Of a DNA stretch of 6,479 nucleotides, positions 1 through 6,479 are shown in pieces. Position numbers and translations under genes: made by a program. Numbering within the stretch: position 1 is the stretch's first letter; every line of letters begins with the position of its first letter. The notes beneath the pieces are model-generated. The model did no database searches. It worked only from the letters and a program-made list of their open reading frames with translations, and was not told the DNA's origin. This DNA comes from Bacteroidales bacterium (GTDB lineage: Bacteria; Bacteroidota; Bacteroidia; Bacteroidales; Bacteroidaceae), in contig SFEK01000120.1 of NCBI GenBank assembly GCA_004557285.1, forward strand, positions 1-6,479, written 5' to 3'.

Positions 1-1289
1 TGCTGTGCCTTTATGGACATACACAGGATGAAGTGCCTACACAGGAAAACCTACAAGCCAGAAAGGCATTTGCCGACATGAAGTTCGGCATCTTTCTGCA
101 TTGGGGCATCTACAGCATGTTTGCACAAGGAGAATGGTATATGCATAACGCCAACATCGATTGGCGTGAATATGAAAAGGCTGCATCGGCTTTCTATCCT
201 GCACGTTTTGATGCAGAAGCTTGGGTGAAGGCTTTCAAAGATGCGGGTGCCCGATACATTACTTTTACCACCCGTCACCATGATGGCTTCTCCATGTTCC
301 ACACGGAAGAGTCTGATTTCAACATTGTCGATGCCACGCCATATGGTAGGGATGTGCTGAAAATGCTTGCTGAAGAATGTCACAAGCAGGATATCATGCT
401 CAATCTCTACTATTCGCACCTCGACTGGCGACGTGAGGATTATCCTATGGGACGCACAGGGCGAGGCACGCATCGTGATGCTTCTAAGGCCAACTGGACC
501 ACCTACTACCGTTTCATGAACAATCAACTGACCGAACTGCTTACCCGTTATGGCAAGATTGGAGCCATCTGGTTCGACGGATTTTGGGACCACGACCAAG
601 ACTCCATTCCCTTCGACTGGCAGTTGGAGCAGCAATATCAACTGATACACAAGCTCCAGCCAGCTTGCCTGGTGGGCAACAACCACCATGTTGACGTACA
701 CCCGGGAGAGGATATCCAAATTTTCGAACGTGATGTTCCAGGACAGAACACAGCGGGCTATTCAGGCCAAGCCATCAGCAGGCTACCCCTCGAAACCTGT
801 CAGACCATGAACGGCATGTGGGGATACAAGATTACCGACCAAAACTACAAATCGACCGATGAACTGATTCGTTTACTTGTGCGCACATCGGGCAAGGGAG
901 CCAACCTCCTGCTGAACATCGGTCCGCAACCCAACGGAGAACTACCTGCCACAGCCCTGCAACGCCTCAAGGAGATGGGAGCATGGCTGCGTGAGAACGG
1001 CGAGAGCATCTATGGCACTACAGCCGGCGACATCGAGGAGCAACCCTGGGGAGTGACCACACGTAAAAACGACACATTATACCTGCACATTCTTCATTGC
1101 AATGAAAAAAGCCTCCACCTGCCGCTCACCTGCAAGGTGAAATCGGCCACATTGCTCCATGGGCGCAAGGTGAAGTTCAAACAATCAAAAACGGGAGTCA
1201 CCCTGCTGTTTGATGAACAGCCAACGGGCGTGGACTATATTGTCAAACTGATAACAGAAGCCACAAAGACAAAAAGACAGGCACAATGA
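1..1289 (+). CDS. Secreted GH29 alpha-L-fucosidase, 5' end beyond the window
   Basis: A glycoside hydrolase family 29 exo-alpha-L-fucosidase, expected to release L-fucose from host or dietary glycans in the periplasm. Numbering from the GTG at 33, the fold shows FLHWG at 21-25, the RHHDGFSMF substrate-pocket segment at 81-89, NLYYSHLDW at 124-132 and IWFDG at 179-183, where D182 is the expected catalytic nucleophile (GH29 retaining mechanism). FERD (231-234), LETC (253-256) and NLLLNIGPQPNGE (291-303) are further family segments; a small beta-sandwich-like C-terminal domain follows from about 335. The GTG at 33 is probably not the start: the frame stays open to the window edge and reads LCLYGHTQDEV before PTQENLQAR, which looks like the end of a signal peptide. 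Complete codons begin at position 3. The protein ends in a short polar tail (TEATKTKRQAQ). The family is sure; linkage preference cannot be read from sequence. Confidence 0.93.
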   Translation, partial: LCLYGHTQDEVPTQENLQARKAFADMKFGIFLHWGIYSMFAQGEWYMHNANIDWREYEKAASAFYPARFDAEAWVKAFKDAGARYITFTTRHHDGFSMFHTEESDFNIVDATPYGRDVLKMLAEECHKQDIMLNLYYSHLDWRREDYPMGRTGRGTHRDASKANWTTYYRFMNNQLTELLTRYGKIGAIWFDGFWDHDQDSIPFDWQLEQQYQLIHKLQPACLVGNNHHVDVHPGEDIQIFERDVPGQNTAGYSGQAISRLPLETCQTMNGMWGYKITDQNYKSTDELIRLLVRTSGKGANLLLNIGPQPNGELPATALQRLKEMGAWLRENGESIYGTTAGDIEEQPWGVTTRKNDTLYLHILHCNEKSLHLPLTCKVKSATLLHGRKVKFKQSKTGVTLLFDEQPTGVDYIVKLITEATKTKRQAQ

Positions 1290-1390
1290 ATACACCTGAA
1301 AACATTGCAGAACCATCAATCCTACGACAGAGAACAACAAGAAAGAATAATAAAATGGGCATAGAATTTCTATATCAGACAAAAAATGTG

Positions 1391-1398
1391 TAATTTTG
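1391..1398 (+). promoter_or_regulatory. Candidate Bacteroidetes -7 promoter box for proS-comF
   Basis: TAATTTTG matches the Bacteroidetes sigma-A (sigma-ABfr type) -7 consensus TAnnTTTG. The -33 element is weak: the best candidate is a TTTC at 1367-1370, 20 bases upstream. Transcription would start near 1403-1406, giving proS a leader of roughly 80 bases. The 197-base gap (1290-1486) holds nothing else convincing: no T-rich terminator for the fucosidase gene, no tRNA and no recognised riboswitch. Confidence 0.55.
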
Positions 1399-1486
1399 CA
1401 ACCAATTAGCAATAATACAACAGTCTAAGGGCTTTGTAAAACCTTCGGTGGGAATCTATAGACCCCCATCTATACAAATAAATGAT

Positions 1487-2968
1487 ATGGCAAAAGAACT
1501 GAAAGAATTGACAAAAAGAGCCGAAAATTACAGTCAGTGGTACAATGACCTGATTGTAAAGGCTGAATTAGCCGAGCAGTCGGCAGTGCGCGGATGTATG
1601 GTCATCAAGCCATACGGATACGCCATCTGGGAGAAAATGCAGCAACAATTGGACAAGATGTTCAAAGAAACCGGTGTGCAGAATGCCTATTTCCCACTGC
1701 TCATACCCAAGTCGTTTCTCTCAAGAGAGGCAGAACATGTGGAGGGATTTGCCAAAGAATGTGCCGTGGTGACACATTATCGCCTGCGCGCCAAAGAAGA
1801 CAAAAGCGGCGTAGAGGTTGACCCCGCAGCCAGACTCGACGAAGAACTCATCATCCGACCTACATCAGAAACCATCATCTGGAACACATACAAAAACTGG
1901 ATTCACTCTTGGCGTGACCTGCCATTGATGTGCAACCAGTGGTGCAACGTGATGCGCTGGGAAATGCGCACACGACCTTTCCTGCGCACATCGGAATTCC
2001 TGTGGCAAGAAGGACACACCGCACACGCCACAAAAGAGGAAGCAGAAGAAGAGGCCAAGAAGATGCTCCACGTTTATGCCGACTTTGCAGAACAGTGGAT
2101 GGCTGTGCCTGTGGTGAGGGGAGTCAAGAGTGAAACCGAACGATTTGCCGGTGCCCTCGACACCTACACCATCGAGGCCATGATGCAAGACGGCAAGGCA
2201 CTGCAAAGCGGTACAAGCCACTTCCTTGGACAGAATTTTGCCAAGGCCTTCGACGTGACTTACCTGAACAAGGAGAACAAGCCCGAATATGTATGGGCCA
2301 CTTCATGGGGCGTTTCCACACGTCTCATCGGTGCACTCATCATGACCCACTCTGACGACAACGGTCTAGTGCTGCCTCCTATGCTCGCACCTATACAGGT
2401 GGTTATCGTTCCTATTACCAAGGGTGAAGAACAGCTCAAAGCCATTACCGAAAAACTCTCTCCTGTAATCAGCGAATTGCGCAAGGCAGGCATTTCAGTG
2501 AAATACGACGACGCCGACAACAAACGCCCCGGCTTCAAATTTGCCGACTACGAACTGAAAGGTGTGCCCGTGAGATTGGTGATGGGCGGACGTGACTTGG
2601 AAAACAATACACTGGAACTGATGCGACGCGATACACTGGAAAAGGAAACAGTGCCTTTCGAAGGTATCGTGGAGCGCGTAGAAAAACTACTGAAGGAAAT
2701 CCAAGACAACATCTTTGCCAAGGCCAAGGCTTTCCGCGATGCACACATCTATGAATGTGACAACTATGAAGAGTTCAAGGAGCGCGTCAAGAACGGAGGC
2801 TTCTTCCTCTGTCATTGGGATGGCACTGCTGAAACTGAAGCCAAAATCAAAGAAGAGACACAGGCAACCATACGCTGCGTGCCCTTCGGTGTGGAACAGA
2901 CACCAGGAGTGGATATGGTGTCGGGTAAACCTGCCAAGTGCAGGGTTATCATAGCCAGAAGTTATTAA
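1487..2968 (+). CDS. proS: Prolyl-tRNA synthetase, short archaeal/eukaryotic-like form
   Basis: Cytoplasmic class II synthetase that activates proline with ATP and charges tRNA-Pro. I choose the ATG at 1487, giving 493 residues starting MAKELKELTKRAENYSQWY, because relatives begin there; the GTG at 1448 would add 13 residues unlike the family. Visible parts, numbered from 1487: the proline-site loop RPTSET at 124-129; class II motif 2 from RWEMRTR (157) to WQEGHTAH (180); GTSHFLGQNFAKAF at 242-255; motif 3 in SWGVSTRLIGALIMTHSDD at 273-291; the anticodon-binding domain at about 302-400; and a C-terminal domain ending in the conserved terminal tyrosine Y493. There is no long editing (INS) insertion between motifs 2 and 3, so the enzyme should not clear Ala-tRNA-Pro in cis. 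The C-terminal domain has cysteines at 424, 442, 464 and 485 that might bind zinc; this is not certain. comF begins 3 bases after the stop, implying one transcript. Confidence 0.96.
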   Translation: MAKELKELTKRAENYSQWYNDLIVKAELAEQSAVRGCMVIKPYGYAIWEKMQQQLDKMFKETGVQNAYFPLLIPKSFLSREAEHVEGFAKECAVVTHYRLRAKEDKSGVEVDPAARLDEELIIRPTSETIIWNTYKNWIHSWRDLPLMCNQWCNVMRWEMRTRPFLRTSEFLWQEGHTAHATKEEAEEEAKKMLHVYADFAEQWMAVPVVRGVKSETERFAGALDTYTIEAMMQDGKALQSGTSHFLGQNFAKAFDVTYLNKENKPEYVWATSWGVSTRLIGALIMTHSDDNGLVLPPMLAPIQVVIVPITKGEEQLKAITEKLSPVISELRKAGISVKYDDADNKRPGFKFADYELKGVPVRLVMGGRDLENNTLELMRRDTLEKETVPFEGIVERVEKLLKEIQDNIFAKAKAFRDAHIYECDNYEEFKERVKNGGFFLCHWDGTAETEAKIKEETQATIRCVPFGVEQTPGVDMVSGKPAKCRVIIARSY

Positions 2969-2970
2969 CA

Positions 2971-3104
2971 CATGCTCCGCGAAATACTCGACTTGGTGGC
3001 TCCAAGGGCATGCCTCATCTGCGGTTGCAGGCTGGCAGTCCAGGAAAAAGCAATGTGCACCTCATGCAACATGACGCTTCCAAGAACCAATTTCGCGGAG
3101 CATG
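2971..3104. repeat. Perfect 15-base inverted repeat over the comF start
   Basis: The left arm, CATGCTCCGCGAAAT at 2971-2985, contains the comF ATG. The right arm, ATTTCGCGGAGCATG at 3090-3104, is its exact reverse complement and encodes N40 to H44 plus the first base of the next codon. The arms are separated by 104 bases (2986-3089). In mRNA they could form a 15-bp, GC-rich stem hiding the start codon. The repeat itself is directly visible; any function is inference. Confidence 0.85.
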
Positions 3105-3667
3105 CTCTTGACAATACCATGGCGCAACTTTTCTGGGGAAGAATCAAACACATGGAAAAGGCTGCGGCATGGATTTATTATATACCTCAAACAAAGGTTG
3201 ATTACCTGTTGTTTGCCCTGAAATACCATTTCCACCCCGAATACGGTGAATACTTTGGCAACTTGATGGCAAACGAGATGAAAAACACCGGATTTTTTGA
3301 CGGCATTGACTGCATACTGCCCATTCCGCTGACCAAGGAAAGACGACGCAAACGTGGCTATAACCAAAGTGAAGAACTGGCACGAGGTATTGCCCGAGTT
3401 ACCGGACTGCCCGTGGTGACCAATGCAGTGGAAAGAAAATCCTTTGACAAGAGCCAAACCCGCCTGAACCGCTTGCAACGCATGGAAAATGTGGAGAAAT
3501 CCTTTGTATGTACCCACAACCGCGACATCGACCTCAAAGGCAAACACTTGTTGCTGGTGGATGACGTGGTGACCACAGGAGCCACCATCACCGCATGTGC
3601 ACAAGAGCTCCTGCCTTATCAATATTCGGGCATAAGCATCTTGTCTATTGGATTTGCCAAAGGATAG
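2972..3667 (+). CDS. ComF-family phosphoribosyltransferase-like protein
   Basis: A 231-residue ComF/GntX-family protein of usual length. An N-terminal zinc-ribbon-like motif is formed by C14-x2-C17 and C29-x2-C32. The type I phosphoribosyltransferase fold follows, with DCILPIPLTKERRRKRGYNQSEELA around 113-137 (the family's RGYNQ signature) and the PRPP-binding loop LLLVDDVVTTGAT at 193-205. ComF proteins take part in natural DNA uptake in Firmicutes and Proteobacteria, but the reaction is poorly defined and no other competence gene is present here, so a role in DNA uptake is only inferred from the family. It starts 3 bases after the proS stop with no clear ribosome-binding site, so it probably depends on proS transcription and perhaps on translational coupling. 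The start codon lies in one arm of a perfect 15-base inverted repeat. It converges on the glycosyltransferase gene with a 16-base gap. Confidence 0.9.
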   Translation: MLREILDLVAPRACLICGCRLAVQEKAMCTSCNMTLPRTNFAEHALDNTMAQLFWGRIKHMEKAAAWIYYIPQTKVDYLLFALKYHFHPEYGEYFGNLMANEMKNTGFFDGIDCILPIPLTKERRRKRGYNQSEELARGIARVTGLPVVTNAVERKSFDKSQTRLNRLQRMENVEKSFVCTHNRDIDLKGKHLLLVDDVVTTGATITACAQELLPYQYSGISILSIGFAKG

Positions 3668-3683
3668 AACATCTTTTATCCGC

Positions 3684-4706
3684 TTATTCAACAAGACGGC
3701 TGAACACCCTACGACGTAGGGCATGATAACGCCACAGAAGCGAAAAGCCATAGATGCCTTCCACATGCTCTACCACCCTACCCTGTTGCAACCTTTCACG
3801 TTCCTCTCGATAAGACGAACGCCATTGCCTGAAGTCGCGACGAGCCTTGACCACCGCCTTGCTGTCGGCACGATGACCTGAAAGCCAGAACTGCAGAGCC
3901 GCCACATAATCAAGAAGACACCGCACGAGCATCACTCGGCGCAACGATGACGACGGCAGGTTTTTATAAAGCATGGTAAGGTTGTTGCGGAAGTTTAGAT
4001 AGGTCTTCATGGGGTTTTCCTTGGGCAATGTACCGCCACCCACATGATAAACGGCACTCTGGGGCACACAATAAATCTTTCTTCCCTGCAAAGCCATGCG
4101 CCAGCAGAGGTCTATCTCCTCACAATGGGCAAAGAAACGCTCGTCAAGTCCCCCCACCACACGATAGTCGGCAGCACGCACCAGCATACAGGCACCTGTG
4201 GCCCACATCACCTGCGCGACCGTGTCATATTGCCCCTCATCATTCTCAACATCACTGAATATCCTGCCACGACAGAAGGGATAACCGTAACGATCGAGAT
4301 AGCCACCACAGGCTCCTGCATATTCAAAGGCAGCATGATTACGCTCCGAAAGCAATTTGGGCTGGCAGGCGGCAACATCGGGATGACTGTCCATAAACTG
4401 CACCAAAGGTTGCAGCCAATGGGCCGTTACCTCCACATCCGAATTGAGCAACACATAATATTCTGCCTCTATCTGGGCCAAGGCACGGTTGTATCCACCA
4501 GCAAATCCCCAATTACGGTCTAACCTCAGCACCCTTACCTCAGGGAAACGCTCCTCTAACAACAACAACGAATTGTCAGTCGAAGCATTGTCGGCCACAT
4601 ACACAACCGCCTCATCCTGCGAATGGCGCAACACGTTGGGCAGAAAACGCTCAAGCATTGCCGCCCCGTTCCAGTTGAGTATGACTATCGCTACTTTCTC
4701 CATCAT
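3684..4706 (-). CDS. Family 2 glycosyltransferase (GT-A fold)
   Basis: A 340-residue inverting GT2 enzyme of the rhamnosyltransferase/WcaE-like kind, which should move a sugar from a nucleotide-sugar onto a cell-surface glycan at the cytoplasmic face of the membrane. The N-terminal nucleotide-binding part is clear: VAIVILNWNG at 5-14, VADNASTDNS at 37-46 and NWGFAGGYN at 65-73. NSDVE at 88-92 is the DxD-type metal site. The acceptor side has ATGACMLVR at 169-177 and GGLDERFFAHCEEIDLCWR at 185-203, whose EEID carries the probable catalytic acidic residues. AVYHVGGGT follows, then a more variable arginine-rich C-terminus with one hydrophobic stretch at roughly 258-279 that may associate with the membrane. 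Two adjacent ATG codons (4704-4706 and 4701-4703) could both start it. It lies 48 bases downstream of mtaB with no obvious promoter between, so it is probably read from the mtaB promoter. Sugar and acceptor cannot be told. Confidence 0.9.
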   Translation of the reverse strand: MMEKVAIVILNWNGAAMLERFLPNVLRHSQDEAVVYVADNASTDNSLLLLEERFPEVRVLRLDRNWGFAGGYNRALAQIEAEYYVLLNSDVEVTAHWLQPLVQFMDSHPDVAACQPKLLSERNHAAFEYAGACGGYLDRYGYPFCRGRIFSDVENDEGQYDTVAQVMWATGACMLVRAADYRVVGGLDERFFAHCEEIDLCWRMALQGRKIYCVPQSAVYHVGGGTLPKENPMKTYLNFRNNLTMLYKNLPSSSLRRVMLVRCLLDYVAALQFWLSGHRADSKAVVKARRDFRQWRSSYREERERLQQGRVVEHVEGIYGFSLLWRYHALRRRVFSRLVE

Positions 4707-4754
4707 ACATCTATCGTTTATTTGAATAACAACATCTGTTCGTCAACACCATCC

Positions 4755-6110
4755 TCAAAGGTCTTGTCCCATATCCAACTTCACCTTCAGCGCTGTCTTC
4801 TGGGCGTTGAAATCACCCAACTTAACAGAAACAAGACAATTGTCAAGGGCATCGTTACATGGCGATGGCGGCAGCTCTACCCTGATATAGTTTTTGGTAA
4901 ATCCGTGCATCGACTTGCCCTCAGCAGCTTTCTCAAATAGCACCTCGGCCTCCTTACCTATATATTGTTGGTAAAACGCCCATGTCTTGCGATCAGAAAG
5001 TTCAAGCAGGCGCTTGCTTCGCTGTTTCTTGTCGTTGTCGCTCACTACATGAGGTATCTTCAGTGCCATGGTGCCAGGACGTTCTGAATAAGGGAACACA
5101 TGCAGCTGGGTGACATCAAGACCATCAAGAAAGCGATAGGTTTCTTCAAACAGTTCCTCACGCTCACCACGTGTGCCCACCATCACATCTACCCCGATGA
5201 AGGCTTGGGGCATCATCTGTTTGATAAGATTGATTTTGTGGGCAAAAAGGGCAGTGTCATACCTGCGGTGCATCAGTTTGAGCACCTCGTCAGAACCGCT
5301 CTGTAAAGGGATATGGAAATGGGGCATGAATGCCCTGCTCTGCGCACAATAGGCAATCAGCTCGTCATCAAGCAAATCAGGCTCTATACTGCTGATGCGG
5401 TAACGGCTGATACCTTCCACCTGATCGAGTGCTTTCACCAAATCAACAAAACGTTCGCCCGTAGTCTTGCCGAAATCTCCGATATTCACACCAGTGAGCA
5501 CGATTTCCTTGCCACCTTCAGCAGCAGCCTGCCTGGCCTGCTCCACCAAGGAGGCAATGCTGGGATTGCGACTGAAACCACGGGCAAAGGGAATGGTGCA
5601 ATAGGTGCAGAAATAATCACAGCCATCCTGAACCTTGAGGAAATATCGCGTGCGATTGCCTTTGGAACAACTGGGAGCAAAAGTCTTGATGTCTTTGGTC
5701 TTCTCGGTATAATAGCGGTGCAGAGCACTGTTGCCCTTGCAACCCGTCCAGGCCTCCGAGAGAAACTGTATGAGATTGGCCTTCTCGTTGGCACCAAGCA
5801 CAAGATCCACTCCCTCAATCTCGCTCACGGTCTGTGGCTTCAACTGGGCATAACAACCAGTCACGACCACGAAGGCGTGAGGATGCTGTCTCACCATACG
5901 GTGTATGGCCTGCCTGCATTTGTGGTCGGCCACCTCTGTCACCGAACAGGTGTTGATTATACAAAGGTCTGCTTGTTCTCCATCTGCAGCAGTGGTCACA
6001 CCCATGTCGTGCAACAGACGCCCAAAGGTGGATGTCTCAGAAAAATTCAACTTGCATCCGAGTGTAAAGTAGGCTGCTTTCTTTCCCTGAAAGGCTGATG
6101 TATCTATCAT
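4755..6110 (-). CDS. mtaB: tRNA t6A37 methylthiotransferase, radical SAM
   Basis: Radical-SAM methylthiotransferase of the MtaB (YqeV) branch, which converts t6A to ms2t6A at position 37 of ANN-decoding tRNAs such as tRNA-Lys, aiding codon reading. From the chosen start (MIDTSAFQGKKAAYFTLGC) the protein has 451 residues. The N-terminal MTTase domain holds the three ligands of the auxiliary 4Fe-4S cluster: C19 (TLGCKLN), C55 (NTCSVT) and C86 (TGCYAQ). The radical SAM motif C164-x3-C168-x2-C171 sits in VQDGCDYFCTYCTIPFARG. A TRAM-like RNA-binding domain occupies about 385-447. The TLGCKLN and NTCSVTE wording favours MtaB over MiaB or RimO. An in-frame ATG at 6233 would add 41 residues, but these lie across the promoter and do not resemble the family. 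Probably co-transcribed with the glycosyltransferase gene downstream. Confidence 0.94.
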   Translation of the reverse strand: MIDTSAFQGKKAAYFTLGCKLNFSETSTFGRLLHDMGVTTAADGEQADLCIINTCSVTEVADHKCRQAIHRMVRQHPHAFVVVTGCYAQLKPQTVSEIEGVDLVLGANEKANLIQFLSEAWTGCKGNSALHRYYTEKTKDIKTFAPSCSKGNRTRYFLKVQDGCDYFCTYCTIPFARGFSRNPSIASLVEQARQAAAEGGKEIVLTGVNIGDFGKTTGERFVDLVKALDQVEGISRYRISSIEPDLLDDELIAYCAQSRAFMPHFHIPLQSGSDEVLKLMHRRYDTALFAHKINLIKQMMPQAFIGVDVMVGTRGEREELFEETYRFLDGLDVTQLHVFPYSERPGTMALKIPHVVSDNDKKQRSKRLLELSDRKTWAFYQQYIGKEAEVLFEKAAEGKSMHGFTKNYIRVELPPSPCNDALDNCLVSVKLGDFNAQKTALKVKLDMGQDL

Positions 6111-6137
6111 GATCGTCTTCTTAATGATTTGGCAGTG

Positions 6138-6169
6138 CAAAGTTAGTGCAAGAGGAGCTAAATGCAAAA
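6138..6169 (-). promoter_or_regulatory. Bacteroidetes-type promoter of mtaB
   Basis: On the minus strand a TTTTG (-33 element, 6165-6169) is followed after 19 bases by TAACTTTG (-7 element, 6138-6145), a full match to the TTTG / TAnnTTTG consensus at normal spacing. Transcription would begin near 6130, leaving a leader of about 20 bases before the ATG at 6110. This also argues against the longer mtaB frame starting at 6233. AAGAAGA just upstream of the ATG is the nearest thing to a ribosome-binding site. Confidence 0.75.
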
Positions 6170-6366
6170 TAAAATCGTTGATATTTGCATTTGAACTACT
6201 AAAAAGTGTATGAAAACCCATAAAAATGGGCATTGGATGATAGGTATAAAATATTTAACAGTTGTTAGCAGTTTGTATCTATTTGATAATCAGCTACTTT
6301 TAAAAAAGTTACAAAAAGGGGTAAAAAATAATTGTAAAAAAGAGAACAACCTATCAAAAAAATGAT

Positions 6367-6374
6367 TACCTTTG
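6367..6374 (+). promoter_or_regulatory. -7 promoter box of the right-edge exported-protein gene
   Basis: TACCTTTG is an exact TAnnTTTG match. No good TTTG lies 19-21 bases upstream, so the -33 element is weak or absent. The start of transcription would be near 6380, with a leader of about 45 AT-rich bases. The A-rich AAAAAGCAAAGAAA directly before the ATG at 6426 is typical of well-translated Bacteroidetes genes that do not use a Shine-Dalgarno sequence. Confidence 0.65.
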
Positions 6375-6425
6375 CATCGTTTTAATAAACAAATGATTGT
6401 TTTACAGATTTAAAAAGCAAAGAAA

Positions 6426-6479
6426 ATGAAAAAATTAGTTTTAATGTTCGTAGCTGTTGCAGCTATCTCTTTCGCATCA
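6426..6479 (+). CDS. Exported protein, possibly a lipoprotein, 3' end beyond the window
   Basis: Only the first 18 codons are present: MKKLVLMFVAVAAISFAS. This is a classic signal peptide: two lysines, then a run of hydrophobic residues. ISFAS would fit a lipobox if the next codon is cysteine (FAS-C), which would make the product a lipoprotein anchored in the membrane. The start is supported by the -7 box at 6367-6374 and by the A-rich stretch before the ATG. No function can be given from what is visible. Confidence 0.7.
   Translation, partial: MKKLVLMFVAVAAISFAS

Larger units (their letters stand above)
6111..6425. other. AT-rich divergent intergenic region
   Basis: This 315-base stretch separates mtaB (leftward) from the exported-protein gene (rightward) and contains a promoter for each. 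Between the two promoters (about 6170-6366) I see only short, weak dyads: CCCAT-AAAA-ATGGG at 6217-6230 and ACTTTT-AA-AAAAGT at 6296-6309. Neither has a terminator-like T tract, and no tRNA, known riboswitch or tandem repeat is recognisable. Confidence 0.7.

Noticed and set aside
51..719. 222-codon minus-strand frame opposite the fucosidase gene
   Set aside because: Shadow frame; the + strand carries the full GH29 motif set.
1447..1470. GGTGGG/CCCATC hairpin in the proS leader as an attenuator
   Set aside because: Six pairs including one G-U, a 12-base loop, no T tract, and T-box control is not expected in this phylum.
1448..1486. Upstream GTG start for proS
   Set aside because: The extra 13 residues do not resemble the family, whose proteins start at the MAKEL methionine (1487).
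3662..3681. GGATA/TATCC dyad between comF and the glycosyltransferase gene as a two-way terminator
   Set aside because: Only 5 AT-rich base pairs with a 10-base loop and no proper T tract; too weak to call.
3062..3766. 234-codon minus-strand frame across comF and the end of the glycosyltransferase gene
   Set aside because: It overlaps two genes with clear family motifs and has no domain of its own. Its MLREI near the end simply reflects the inverted repeat.
5313..6098. 261-codon open frame on the + strand opposite mtaB
   Set aside because: It is the antisense shadow of a well-conserved gene whose Fe-S motifs are all intact; the translation has no recognisable domain and no promoter or start context.
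6111..6233. 41-residue N-terminal extension of mtaB from the ATG at 6233
   Set aside because: It spans the complete -33/-7 promoter at 6138-6169 and is not family-like.
6393..6413. Six-codon upstream frame (MIVLQI) in the leader of the right-edge gene
   Set aside because: Too short and low in complexity to separate from chance in AT-rich DNA.

Overview
The window looks like a chromosomal segment of a Bacteroidetes bacterium, most likely order Bacteroidales (Bacteroides/Prevotella-like). The reasons are: three upstream regions carry the TAnnTTTG -7 box typical of this phylum; starts lack clear Shine-Dalgarno sequences and are preceded by A-rich DNA; the prolyl-tRNA synthetase is the short form without the editing insertion that this group uses; and the GH29 fucosidase closely resembles secreted Bacteroides enzymes as I remember them. 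Placement below order level is a guess.

Layout. Positions 1-1289 (+) hold a GH29 alpha-L-fucosidase whose N-terminus, probably a signal peptide, lies beyond the left edge. A 197-base gap with a promoter leads to proS (1487-2968, +), followed after 3 bases by a ComF-family phosphoribosyltransferase gene (2972-3667, +). This pair converges, 16 bases apart, on a minus-strand pair: a GT2 glycosyltransferase (3684-4706) lying downstream of mtaB (4755-6110). mtaB has the clearest promoter in the window. A 315-base AT-rich divergent region (6111-6425) then leads to the first 18 codons of an exported protein, perhaps a lipoprotein, cut by the right edge.

How the genes relate. The fucosidase would trim L-fucose from host or dietary glycans in the periplasm. 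proS and mtaB both serve translation: one charges tRNA-Pro, the other modifies A37 of ANN-decoding tRNAs. The comF product and the glycosyltransferase are not obviously linked to their neighbours by function and are probably just co-transcribed with them.

No phage, transposon, CRISPR, RNA gene or defence system is visible, and I see no undescribed multi-gene system. The most unusual structure is a perfect 15-base inverted repeat with one arm over the comF start codon and the other 104 bases into the gene. It could fold to hide the comF start and couple its translation to proS, or, less likely, be a site for DNA inversion.
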